Origin: Haemonchus contortus
Taxonomy: Eukaryota; Nematoda; Chromadorea; Rhabditida; Trichostrongylidae
Direction: 5' to 3'
Assembly (NCBI GenBank): GCA_000469685.2
Contig: LS997566.1
Span: forward strand, 2,924,925-2,988,924
DNA: 64,000 nucleotides
Shown one piece after another: positions 49,723 through 61,800 of the stretch; the first letter of the stretch is position 1; the number at the start of each line of letters is the position of its first letter. The translations under genes were made by a program, and so were the position numbers. The notes under the pieces were generated by a model. It worked only from the letters and a program-made list of their open reading frames with translations, was not told where the DNA came from and made no database searches.

Positions 49723-51250
49723 CGGGGTGGCTGAAAAGTATAGGACGCGCCGTTCGACGCTTGCTGGCACCCTGTCAATGGGTATTTTCAGAATCTTGTT
49801 GGACTTTTAGAAAGCTTGGGTTCTGTATAAGAATCCACATAAGTCATTTGAATGATCGTTCCCCCGAACAGTCGCTAAGAAAGTTTCTGCGCATCGACCC
49901 ACTATCAAGAAGCTGCTCAGAGAAGATCTCACTAGCTGCGACATTGCGAAACGACTCGGTATTCCCTCTCCAACCGTACGGAATGTTGTCGCTGCTCTCA
50001 GGATTCGAGGACGAGCCTCTGCGATGCCATAATGGGGACGACCGAGAACACACCGAAGATTCGTGACACCACCAGAAAGAGGATCACCCGCAACCATGGA
50101 GCTCAACATCAACCGTCAAACCATCCAGAAAATTGCGAAACGCGATCTCGAGCTGAACAGTCGAGGACAATTTCATTCAGAGCAGTTCAAGCAAAGTCGA
50201 CTGATAAAATGCAAGAAAATTTTTGAGAGCTCAGTGCGCGCCGCATCTCTGACATGATCTGGACCGATGGGAAAATGTTCAGCGTAGAATACTATCCTAT
50301 CCGTTAAAACCACAGAAGGTTGTTGTCAAAAGCTTACAGCAGGTCCCTAGAACGTTGTCTTGTGGGCAGCAGGCTATCTTCCAAAAGTGTTATGGTTTGG
50401 GCGGGGATGACATTAGAAAGAAATGTTAAAAATGAACTCCGTGTTTAGGTCAATGAAGTGCATTGGCACCCGCCCGCATGTTGCGCCTCGGGCTTGGTTA
50501 TCTTCATGGCTCTCAACTAAGTCGGTCATTGAGATCATCTCCATTTTGCGGCTCTTACTATTGTGACATCTTTTCCTTTCTTCTGGCGACAAGCATGCAC
50601 TGGTATGGGAGATTTATATGCTCTTAATCATCCGATTTCTGTAGAAATGAAGAAACTCTTTCTATTCTATTTCTAGGGTCATATACTTGGACACCGGTCG
50701 TGCAACGATAATAAATAAATAAATAAATAAATAAAACTCCGAGGTCCACCAAAAAGTAGTTTTAATGGACGCTCTGCCACCCTGAGTCACTGAACACTTT
50801 CGTGACCGATCATTCGTCCATCAGCAAGATTGAGCCTCTCCTCATGCCTCGAAGTCGACAAAAGCCGTACTGGACCCGCACTTCCCCGGTTACTGAGGTA
50901 AAGACATCTGACCTTCCTGTCCGCCAGATCTCAATTCAATGGACTTCTCTGTATGGGAGTACCTGGAGAGAGAAATCGCAGGACGCTCCTACCGCACGTT
51001 TGACGCTCAGAAGTTGGCACTTCAGAAGGAGTGGGACGATGTCGACGTTGACTAGCTGTGGCGTACGGTCGATTCAGTCATCGAGAGTCTGAAGGCCTGT
51101 GTAAGAGCAAAAGGATCGAACTTTGAACACCTGCCGTCCTAAATGATTTTGTAGTTCTACTCTATTCCTCATTAGGTTCATTTGTCTCTCTGATCTATAT
51201 CTTTTAAGTTACGCTTACAAATGCGGCGTCCTTACTTTTCAGCCACCCTG
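49723..51250 (+). mobile_element. Mariner/Tc1-type transposon, 1528 bp, decayed
   Basis: Flanked by TA (49721-49722 and 51251-51252), with inverted ends C(G/A)GGGTGGCTGAAAAGTA. Translation fragments follow transposase order: CDIAKRLGIPSPTVRNVVAA (helix-turn-helix), NVVLWAAGYLPKVLWFGRG, FVHQQD, and SCPPDLNSMDFSVWEYLE. Stops and frame shifts are frequent, and about 260 bp near 50460-50740 look like an extra insertion that includes an (AAAT)n tract. Confidence 0.85.
50713..50736. repeat. (AAAT)n microsatellite
   Basis: Six AAAT-type repeats inside the decayed transposon. Confidence 0.85.
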
Positions 51251-52061
51251 TAATTGCCGCTCACCACTTTCGCATTGGAGCAACATTAGTGAAAAATCAA
51301 TAAGCGAATCGACCGCCTCCTACAGGTAATAGTATTCGGCCGTATTCCTACTATTCGACTGATATTCTGCTCTATTCTGTTCTAATTAATTATTCTCAAC
51401 GTCCCGCCGAATTCATTCTCCACAATAATTCAACTTATATCAGCAACAGAATAAATAATATCAACGAAGAAGCCAAAATCAGCTGTTCAGGCGTGTTGTG
51501 GCAATTGCAGACATTACATCGCATTCGTACGTCTAGTCGTCTAAAAATTTCCTTAACCGCCGTTTTTTCGCCGTGAAACTTGCCCAACCCCTCTTCTCTC
51601 TTTTTGAAGCTTTGTCATTCATCGTTTTTCCCATTTTTTGCTTTTCCATTGTACTACTGTAGGGCGTACCTATCATTTTTCGTCAAAAACCGGATACCCT
51701 AGAAATATCGTAAACTGTGTCTTTAAACTCGCAGTCCGCGAATCTTTTTAATAATTATCGGGATATAGGGCAAAGGTGCTAGTTCAGAATAGTTCGGCGG
51801 TGCGAAAAAACGAGAAAGTTAACAGAAATCTAAACACTCAAGGTCTTGAGCTAAACTTGTCTGGGGCTGGACGAGTTTGTAGCGACAGACAGGGTGTTTG
51901 GGCTAGTTTGCAGCCGCTATAAAGCAACGTGTGTCAGCTATCAGTGTAACCAAGTGACACTCTCTATGAAGCGATCTGATCGGTAGCCCACACCGCTATG
52001 TCGTCCCTCATAGAGTAATTTTGCCAACCTTTCTTCAAATACCGGACAATTTCCCATTCAG

Positions 52062-53604
52062 AACAACCGGCGCCGACGGCTAAATCGAGCTCCAAGTCGA
52101 CGGATGACAAAGTGAGTGCGAAGTCGGACAGCAAACGTTCGTGCAGTACTGTCTCATGTGAAGACAGATCAGATAGACATGAAGTACGCGATCGTTCCTT
52201 TCTAGCTGACCATGACTATCCAACCCTTACCGTAGTTTCAGAGGTCAAGCAAAATCAGTCATCGCTCCCTGGGAACTCCGGTAACCATACAGTCAACGGC
52301 TTCATCGTGTCAAGAACAATCGGGCAAGACGCCATCGTAAGCCCAACGTTACTTCTGAGATTACATTCACAGTTCAAGCGGTCTTTAAAACAAGAGACCC
52401 AATGAACACCGTCTCAGCAAATCAACTTTTCCGTGCCCCTAACTTAGAGCTACTTCCCCCATCTGGGAGGATTCGAGTAGCGACTCGAAGTGTGTTTGCT
52501 CTATAGTAATTGTATAGACCCAGTACTGACACGAATGCCTCTACGATTCCGAGAGAAAAACGGGTGCGTGGCTCAGTAGAGTGAACCCATTTGCCAGCAG
52601 AACGCCTCTTGCTTACTCAGTTCTGAGGGAAAAAAACCTAAAGTCCCTCATTTTCAGGAAATCAGTTCGTCGTGGGAAGCGAAGCGTGGCCAGCTTGCGG
52701 GCCTGTTTACATCGCAGATTTTGTGGCCATTCCGTGACTAAGGCAGTGCAAACTGAGGAAAAACAGGAACTGCACGTATCTGTCAGCAACCCAGAACAGG
52801 TATCAGTTTACAATACTACCAAAAGGATTCTGGGAAGGCTTCTCTCTGCTTTAGGATCGCCTGGTTCCACCTATGAGGAAAGGTATGTACGGAGACGATG
52901 TTGAACCGCCTCTTCCAGTAAATCCACCTCCAATGCTTCACTACTGTTCTCCCTACAAGCTGGACAACAGCCAAATGACCATTACTGCTCCGTCTTCGAT
53001 CAAAGAGAACCTTGCTGTACCGGCTCTATCCCGCTCTTCCCGAAGTTGCTCCTCAATACATGTCACGATTTCAGAATCGGCTGAAATTCATAGCGACACC
53101 CAGGCTATCACCGTTAGAAAGGTGGTTTCTTCAGAAGCAATTACGAAGCCAATTGAAACGTCAACGCCCAAATGCATGGCCTGCCCAGCTTTTGAACCTG
53201 TCTCCATGACCCCGAGAAAACCCCTTCGAGTTTCACCTGGGCCAGTGGAGCACAGGCTTTCGAAATCCGGGATTGTTCAACATCGTCAAAAAAGGCCGAG
53301 CACAGCTGCCACTATGGTACCTGAGAAGTTCGACTACAAGGTGATGACCACTAAGGAGACAGGCGTTACCCAAGCAGATCGCCCACCATCACGTTACCGT
53401 GAAAGTGTCCGCTTTTCAATCTCGTCCTTCCCTTCTGTGGGAGAAAGCTCCTACAACAGTTGGATATCGGCAAGTACTCAGTCAATGAGACTGGAGGATA
53501 TGAGCGCCGAGGATACCCAACACTCGGACTATGCAGATGTACCCGATTCACTGGTGGCAGCTCAAGATGACGAGGATTGGTGGCAACATTCACATGCGGC
53601 TTGA
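52062..53604 (+). CDS. Unrecognised Ser/Pro-rich protein, 3' exons
   Basis: Best model: 52062-52280, 52621-52799, 52855-53604. The last join is firm: a 55-nt intron (GTATCAG...TGCTTTAG) links SNPEQ to DRLVPPMRKGMYGDDVEPP in phase. The first join (GGAACTCCG|GTAACC to TTACTCAG) is in phase but less certain; a reading-through ORF and an alternative donor at 52112 or 52337 also exist. The protein is rich in Ser, Thr, Pro and Lys, has no signal peptide or membrane segment, and ends with an acidic stretch (EDMSAEDTQHSDYADVPDS, then DDEDWWQHSHAA). This looks like an intrinsically disordered intracellular protein. No family recognised. The 5' end is not in this block; the exons at 46507-46754 may belong to it. 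It converges on the gene at 53947. Confidence 0.65.
52450..52600 (+). repeat. SINE-like repeat, degenerate, intronic
   Basis: CATCTGGGAGGATTCGAGTA, then TAATTGTATAGACCCAG, then CCTCTACGATTCCGAGAG follow the order of the 43080 family. It fills most of the intron between 52280 and 52621. Confidence 0.5.
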
Positions 53605-53946
53605 AGGCAGAGCACCCCCGATTTAGATTTATTTCATATTTTATTGTGGATAAGAAATTTCGGAACGTAAATGCTGAGTTTTCACGACCAAAAATCTCGT
53701 TTTACGTTCAGAAATAAACAATAATCATAGAAAAATCAAAAATGATACACAATTTTCATACATAATAGAAAAAATACATTAAAAAACAAATACAGCACAA
53801 CAAATAAACAAATAAAACAAATAAAGAAATGGGACGGTCGTTAGATCAGGAGGTAGCCTAGCTTTGGCACCCTGGTTCGCATTCTTTCTGATTACAGCGT
53901 TATTGGCTGCGTACGGAGACCGCTAGAAAGGATGCCGCGTTCTGAC
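53605..53946. terminator. Shared 3' region of two convergent genes
   Basis: 342 bp between opposing stop codons. It holds AATAAA (53714) on the plus strand and TTTATTT on the minus-strand side, which could serve as poly(A) signals, in very A-rich sequence. Confidence 0.45.
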
Positions 53947-54996
53947 CTAATGGCACACAACCCTTTTAAAGGCACATCGAGAGACCAAACAGGTTTCAAA
54001 ACAATTCTAGCGAGATTTCGCCCTGAACATAAAATGATTGAGTTCTTTTCGTTCAATTGGAGTGACAGGGCGATTCTGCTTAAGGCTTTCGTCCACGTAG
54101 ACGATGTCCTCCACTTCGAAGCCGTACAAAATAGGGGCTGACATTGTCCTTGGCAGAGCTAAGGAGGAATTCACTCTATAGCTACATTCTGATAGGGAGG
54201 AGCTCTCCATAGTAAGGGAATCATTGGAACAGATAGACATAGATGTGGTGTCCTCCTCATGGTTTCGCCGCCTCGTTCGATCCCAGCTAAGGATCGACTC
54301 GGCGATCGAAGCGTTGTCGGCCTTTTCAGGTTCATCAACTGGAGAGAGATCGGCAGATGGAGGTGGAGTGATCAGCCTGGACGTGGGAGTGCTGAGGGAG
54401 GAATGTTCGAGAATCGACCGTAATGAGCACATCCTGGATGCTTTTCTCGATGGTTTCTCGATTGATGACTGAACGACCGGGGCGAACAGAACCTGAACTA
54501 ATGAACCTTGGCCAATGGTAAGTACAATACCGCCTTGAGCGTAAGAAAAAAAAACCTATCAAGGCACCTCCCCGGGTACCAGCTTAGGGGAAAACGTACC
54601 GGTGGGACTTTCGAAGGCGTTTCGAATGGCTGTGATTGCTTGGACTTGACAAGGAGAGAAGGACGGAATGCGGAAATGATTTTTCGATGTAAACGACTTC
54701 GTAGACGTGCAATGAGACCCTCATTTCTGAAACCGATCTAATCAACCGATCGATTGATCAAGTACAATTGGAATGTAATTAATAGAAGTCATATGATTTC
54801 CAAACGAAAACTGGCTGATTATGATAAAAACTGATGGTTACGGCAGTTGGCTGTTCAATGAACTTGTTATTCACAACGTGGATGATTTCTAAAAACGGTG
54901 AACTCACTTCTGTTTCTTAACAATAGGGACCTGTCCGGTGTCGATTTCGGAGGCGGCACTCGCTTCCTCTATATAGCGATCGACAAATTTCACCAT
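53947..54996 (-). CDS. Unrecognised 253-aa Ser-rich protein
   Basis: Three exons, 54908-54996, 54600-54726 and 53947-54492, join perfectly in phase (762 bp coding). The start is MVKFVDRYIEEASAASEIDT. The middle is basic (LIARLRSRLHRKIISAF), then Ser/Thr/Pro-rich (STPTSRLITPPPSADLSP), and the protein ends ILYGFEVEDIVYVDE, VTPIERKELNHFMF, AFKRVVCH. No signal peptide, no membrane segment, no domain I recognise; basic and phospho-site-like patches suggest a disordered regulatory or scaffold protein, which is inference only. Splice sites are all canonical (GTGAGT, GTACGT; TTTCAG, GTTCAG). Coding confidence is high because three exons agree in phase without choice of frame. Confidence 0.72.
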
Positions 54997-57469
54997 TTTC
55001 TAAAATTTTCATCTCAAAAACAGAAGAAAAGGGGGGACAATACAAGGGTAATACGCAATACGATCACACGATGGTCGCGATCACATCGATGATGATCCTA
55101 TCTGCTCACCTTGGGTATCACTCAAGGACAATTCTATATCGTTTAAGGGATACCTATAGGTCCTCAGAGAAGTTAGAGTAAAAGAGTATTGGGAAAGACA
55201 ATGAACGAAAAGTTAATAGGTTGATGCATAATTACTGCGGATTTTTTCACGGCTTCTTTTTTCTCCATACAATTCCGATATCGAAGTCGGGATTTTTATA
55301 GTGACCGATGTAAAGGTGAGGATCTCCTCCAAGGACCTACATAATCTTCTTCGCCTGTGGAATCCGGCTGCCCTAGCAAATGGGAGACAGCCCTTGAAGT
55401 AGATGGTGAATACGTTCCGGAGTAATTATTTGTACATGTATTTGTTGAATATTTTCACCTTTATTTCAAATAAAATTTGCCAAAAAAGCCGCAATATCAT
55501 GCATCAACCTGATACTTTGCGAATCCAGAAATACCCAATGAAATGAATGGAATCTTTTAATAATGGCTTTTCAGAAGGGTTACTCGTCCAGAATGAAAAA
55601 ACATTTTCCAGGACCAAAAAAAAAATAAAATAGTGCTTGTAAAAAGCATAAAATATAAAGAATCAATTAAAAAGAAATCAATAACAATCAGCTTTAGATA
55701 TATTATGATACTTGATTACCATAAATAATATTAGACAACAATAAAGATGTATTGTCAGTACAAGTAGACAAACTACAATATAATGTGACAATGGATAAGC
55801 TGCTGCAGATAATACTATTAATAATAAAATAAAGAGTAATAATAGATAAATAGCGATGAAAAAGAACAGTTATTGACAAACATTAATAATAGTAATGATG
55901 ACGATATTAGACAAATAAAATAATAAATAATGAAAATAAAGGTTAGTACGAAATGTTGGAGGAATGGACTGAAAGTAGCGATAAAGGACGATCAGAAATC
56001 CATACAAAGGTAGTAGAACCCTAAAATAGAGGTAGACTGACAGATAAACAAAAAGAAAATTTTCAATGCCAGCCAGGAAGTAAAATCAATTCTTCAATAA
56101 ATGGTCGGGTATAGTATGAGACGAAAAGATGAGGCTGTGGAGTGTATTGGAGCTGTCATGGTTCAGAGATCAAATTCGAGATCGAATTCCCTGTCAGTCC
56201 CTCCCTAATGAGTGGAGAACTTAATGTTCGAGGTACCTTGAGTCCCCCTAGTAGGATAAAAACTATTATTCTAGCTCTTCCTGGATTAGTATCCATCGAC
56301 TGTTGATAGATCAGGTATGCATTCAAATACGGAACAGTAATGCACCCTGTAGGGCGACTATGTGGCGCATTCCACATCGGTCAAGCAGGGCTAGACTTTT
56401 TCACAGAACCATCTACAAAGTCTTAGTTTTCATATCTGAATCAAGTATGAGTGCGAGCGAAAATGCTAGAATCTTCCATGAAACCGAGGTATTACCGGAA
56501 ATATTCTCCCTCAAAAACTCTAAAGCTTGTAAAAACAAAATGAAATCTCAGGCAAAGGAGGCAAAAAACAAATAGTCAGGCCCTGAAACGGTTCTGGGAC
56601 ATTTCTTAAGGCATCTTTCGACTGAAAAGATAAAATCGCATCCTTGTTCATGGACTGGAAATCAAGAAAGTGCATTGGCTGAACAAACTTGGAAATTCCG
56701 TCACGGTGATGAATAGGTGTGAAAGTAAAATGCGCGGCGCATCCGAGGAAATGTGATATACTAACGCAAGTAATTTATTCTCCTGGGTCTACCAGAAAGT
56801 TAGGGAAAAGCACGGAATACTTTCTTAAAGATGCAGGACACACACTGAATGTTTATTTATTCGATATTTATTTATTTACACTAAGACCTCGCCAGGGCAC
56901 AACGAATTACATAAGGAGATATACAGCATAGTGATATGTTCTATGTATAGGTTATTGGTGATTATTATTATTGGTGATTTTGATCAAGAAAAAATCGAAT
57001 ATTGTCAGGGTATTTTCATTTTTAAGAACCAGGTGGTACATAAAATAACAAGGCGAGTGGTGGAAAGTGATGACTGCATCTGAAGAGCACCCTATCGTAT
57101 AAAATAAAATCAGGCAGCTGATCACAAGACCCTTTCGGACGGTGCGAATCGTCAGGAAAATATCGATTTCTGAACGATAAGCAATTTAGGGCTAATAATG
57201 ATCATGTGGTGAATGTATGGGTGCAGTTGCTGCTTGGGACGCAAGGAACCGTCCAAAATGCAATTTTTCCTGCGAGTCCGAATATTCAGTTCAATTCTTT
57301 ATCCGAAAAAAACCGAATAGAATCGAAATTTTGTTCAACTTCGAGCAAAGGGAAAGGAAAGGAATGATTGAGGAACTGAAGGAAGAGAGAAAGTCCTTGG
57401 TTCAACTAGACGACTACCCAGACATCAGCAGAAATGATAATCTGTTAGGGGATCTGGGAGCTGTTGGTC
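54997..57469. other. Intergenic, AT-rich
   Basis: 55600-56100 is rich in AATAAT/ATAATA simple sequence. 56170-56380 vaguely resembles the SINE family (GTCAGTCCCTCCC, then TAGTAGGATAAAAACTATT). No supported gene. Confidence 0.45.
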
Positions 57470-58850
57470 GGTGTCGCTGTCCGATTGGAAAGGCGATATA
57501 TCGCACATGGTCAACCGTAATTGACGCCTCACAATCGGTCTATTGCCATTGGAATAGATATCGGAGGTTGGATGGGGCAAAAATAAAACATCAGAGCGGC
57601 CTGCTGTCGGGCTCAGGATACCGTTTCGAGCAAAGTTGTTAAATATTGCCGATCTTCCGGATGCTATTGTGGCCCTAGAATAAATGGTAACAAGGTGGTT
57701 TTGATAGGTAAAAGCAAAAATGGTAGTGCATGTGGCATGTAGATAGAGGTTCATTCGGAAAGGGAATGAAGACCCAGGCTTATCCTTGTTCCTTTAAGAA
57801 GAGCGGCGAGAATATGTGAAAGGCTTACTGGGGCTTTAACGAGGCCCTCGGACAAAATTAGACTGGAGGAAAGTTTACTCCTCTCATTTTCTTCAAAGAA
57901 ATATTATCTCCTCCGATAGATGCTGAAAACTTAGACTAATTTCAATCTGTAGCTCCTTGTACTAAATATATACGTCGTCAACCGCTGAATACTGAAGCAC
58001 TCGAACTGAAACATCTTTCAACAGAGCGATCACACTGTTTTCAACCCATCCAGATTGTGCCATGCAAGCGATTTTCACATAGAAACGTAATGTAGTGGGT
58101 ACTCCGTCTTCAAAAAACTTGAATTGATTTCATCATAGTGTTCCTATCACTGCAGCTCAGATGGCAACTTTTTAAAGAAATTTCCTTTGTTTCTCCAAGT
58201 AGCTCAGATCCCTGCAGAAAAAGCTCCCAGCCACTGTTTTTTATAGGTATGGGACCCAGGACGATTTCGTTTTTCTCCGCTCTATTACACCTCAGTTTGA
58301 TGGTATCGATAACAATCTAGAGAGCTTCTTATGGGGTAGGTATTCCGCAGAATTTTGGATGAAAGAAACTTTGTAGCCAGGATCCGACGTCTGAGCCTGA
58401 ATTGCAGATGCAAAGTTCAATTCGTGGGAAACATGCTTTCCTCGTGACCGACAACGTAGTTCCTTCTCACGATTCCAAAGATCAGCAACCAAAAACAGTG
58501 CCCACAATGTCACAGAGCCCTCTATCACTTTCATTTATCATCAAGGTTTAGGTCCTTCCTGGCAGCATTTCCTCTTGAATTTCGATAACGTGCTTCTAGC
58601 AACGGGGGAATGGTGCTTCAACTTGTTTCCGGTTATCACCATCCTGTTCTATTCCTTCAGGGATCTTAGTTTGTCATTTGGCTAACCATAGACGTAAACC
58701 GAGCTAGGGGTCACCTAGAGGGCCTCTAAAGGCAGATGGGGCGAAAGGACATGGTCTTCTAACCAGGCCCTCGTTTCTCTAGAGCTTACCTCATAACCAA
58801 TACCAGTCTTTTGAAGAAATAAGCAATTTTTCAGAGAGCAGTTGGTTGAA
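57470..58850 (+). repeat. Tandem duplication, left unit: 5' flank of receptor 1
   Basis: Aligns with 62460-63785 in order: CGCCTCACAATCGG near 57525 with CGCCTCAGTCGATT near 62518, GGCTCAGGATACC near 57611 with 62597, and the segment before the start codon. The offset is about 4.94-4.99 kb. Similarity is moderate, so the duplication is not recent. The small ORF at 57217-57642 is not supported as a gene. Confidence 0.75.
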
Positions 58851-61800
58851 ATGTCAGGTGGACTGGATCCGTTTCTGTTTCCACTCACGTTTGTCTTTTT
58901 CTCTGCTTCAACAATAGGAATCGTGGGCAATACTATCATGATTATAGTAACCTTCAAAGCAAAGTGAGTTTATGATTGGTTCCAGAGCTGTCTGGACATT
59001 TAAGGGATTAAAGATATCGATAATCCTACAATCGATACCTCCTGTTACTACTGACAAGATGATTACTCTATAGATAGTATAGGTGTAAACCACCATCGAT
59101 ACTCTCTTAATCTTGACATGAGCTCTGGCATGTTTATGTACTGGCTCCAGCCTACCCGGGAGATGTGGTGTCAATTCCTGCTTCTGAAACTTTCGTCCCT
59201 GGGAACCACTCAATTCCTAGACGTTGGAGCAAGTATAATAGTGATATTTGTTTTTTTTTAGTTCAATTTAAAGAATCAAATACAAATTCCATGCAATAAT
59301 CTCCCTTTTAGCCCTACTTGCCTTTTTCAGGCGAACAAAATCGCCATGCCATATCATGATCGCGCTGACATGTGTTGCTGATCTGACCCACGAAGTCGGA
59401 CAGTATCCATTTGTGTATCACTTCTACAGAAACGGTAAGATTGATGAATAGTATCGCCTTGCTCCTTTAAGAAAACTTTTTTTTAGCCACAATGATTCAT
59501 TCAAATTGTTTTTGGCTACAACTGATTCCTATGATTGGAGCATCTATTGGAAGTCCTCTTCTATTATGCTTGGGTCTAGATCGCCTTATCGCTGTGCGAT
59601 TTCCTTCCAGGTAATCTATAGGCTTCGGACCACTTGTAGTTTCTCAGTCAAGCTATTGAGAGCTTGCTTTTATCCCTTTATATGCAGTATGTCTGGTAAT
59701 ATGGTAGTCAAGCCGACACACTACCAGCCTATCGACACTAAGTTACTTGGCTCCGCTTCATTGTATGAGCTGATCCTACCGTAGAAAGACCTATCATATA
59801 AGGTTTGGGAAATTGAGCAGAAAGAACGAGAAGAGCCATATCATACAGGCTTTTCGACTCTTAGATTTAGGTGCCTGAAAGGAACACTAGAAGATGTAGA
59901 AGGATAGGATGTAGAAGGATATTTTCTTTCAATTTTCATAGTAGAGTCCGTCCAAGGAAGATCGAGGTGGAGGATGGCCTTTGCCGGGCAGGACCCTCCT
60001 TGGCCAGAACAAGGAATAACCGAAACAACAAGGGTTTCCAGCTCTGTCCAAGCCGGACATTCACAACTTGAAAGAATGGATTTAAAGAATCGTGATTTAT
60101 GCTGTCATTATTTTTTAATTAACCGATAAATGATAGATCTTCCAGATATCGTTTCCTGCAAATGGTGCCGTATAGATATGTGCTATGCTCTGTATCAGTA
60201 CCTGTGGTATACAGCTTATACTTAGTTACGCTGGCTTTCCTGACTAAAGACCAATCGTGAGTCGGCACTTAGTCCTTTAAAGTTTTCCCAAATTTTCCCG
60301 AAATACTCCATAAGTATGATCTCTGTCTAGTGGCGGGACGGGCTTGCCTTCGTTCACACAGATGTTCACACGATAGTCTACTAAATCGCTGAGTTTCTAG
60401 TGGCTCATTAGAGCCAATGTTTTTCTGAGAACAAGTCACTGAAACTACGTCTAGTATGCGTTCCCAGGAAGTTAACCTAAGCATCAAGATGTCCAAACGA
60501 TCATTAGAAGAGAGTTTGTCCCCAGAGTAGGATAGACAAGACGGGCAGCGTGAGGGAAAGAACTGTATGCACAGAATTCATCTACTGCCATTGAAATGTC
60601 ATAAAAGGATTCTACCTTCGTACTCTTGACTAAGTCCTAGGGGAGGCAGCAGTAAGTCTGGAAGTAGCGCGTTATGGTCCCACTCGCGCGGGGTCGATAA
60701 AATGGGAGAGAAACCTGTTCCGATCGGAAGATATGGAGCTGCCGTCTTCAAATAGAGCTGAGAACCCTTGATAGACCATATGTAATTCAGACTCGTTCAA
60801 TGTGCAGTACCTCAGAGCTTTGGAGTTGTATCTTTCGAGAAGCTGAATCAGATTGGTGTTGGAGTGAATGTTGGCATAATCGTAGTTTATGGTTTAACGT
60901 TTTATCTTCTCAAAAGGAGCAGCGCCAGTGAGTCCTTCTCAACCCTTTCTGACAAATTAATCTGTCCTAACGACATACACCAGGAGCATTTGTTGCAGGT
61001 TCAAAAATGAAGACGGTCTTCAAGTCCATAGGCGTGACAGTGATCATTGTCATATGCGGATGGTTACTCACTTTCATGGCCAACACTCTGGCTCCAGTCT
61101 TCACAAAAGATCCCTACACAACGATGGTTATCAATATGTATGCTGGTGTCTCAGTGAATCTTGGACTTGCATCGAACGTCTTTGTCTATTACGCTATCAA
61201 GTGAGTATGATTCCCCCTTGTTACTTTTTCTTTTCTAATGAAGGGAGGTGGTTGGAGAACCTGCAGCGAACAATCAGTAAAGTTCAATAGAGAAAAATGC
61301 CTATGCACGGAACTTCTCCCCAAATTTCTACGGATTGCGGCAGTGGTTCCGCGGCGACTCTGCGTATCCTTTCATTGGGAATTCGAATGGCTGCTTTCAT
61401 AGTCCGCCGGCCAGCCGGCGTGCCAGGAGGCAGTGCTAGGGGGAGGAGGGCAGCAGACGGTCAGTCGAGGGGCTGAAAACCAAGAAGAACAAGATCAAAA
61501 TTCAGACAACCAGGGCTTGTACAAATGGTTTTTGATCTTATCTCTCCTTGTTTACAGCCTTTCGAGGGCTGACTGACCGTCTGCCGCCCTCCTTCCCCCT
61601 AGCACTTCCTCGTGGCACGCCGGCGGACTATGAAAGCAGCCAATCTTCCCTTCATAGCGCGCGATCGCGTGTGGCGAGCGCGACACGCCGTTCGGGGAGA
61701 AGATGCCAGACCCCTTTATTGATACCAAACTGATGTGAGAAGATATAAGCGCCTTCTTCGGCTGCCCACCAGGTCGGATGGGAGAGTGTGCCAGAAAAGG

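Larger units (their letters stand above)
49576..51726. mobile_element. MITE interrupted by a mariner-type element
   Basis: Ends TTAAAGGCACAGTTCACGAT (49576) and its near reverse complement at 51706-51726. Removing the 1528-bp transposon inside leaves about 620 bp without coding capacity. The left-end motif also occurs at 48193, so this is a dispersed family. Confidence 0.6.

Noticed and set aside
57217..57642. 141-codon plus-strand ORF with a related ORF at 62392-62619
   Set aside because: The similarity comes from the tandem duplication as a whole; the frames are not conserved along the block and no splice context supports coding.
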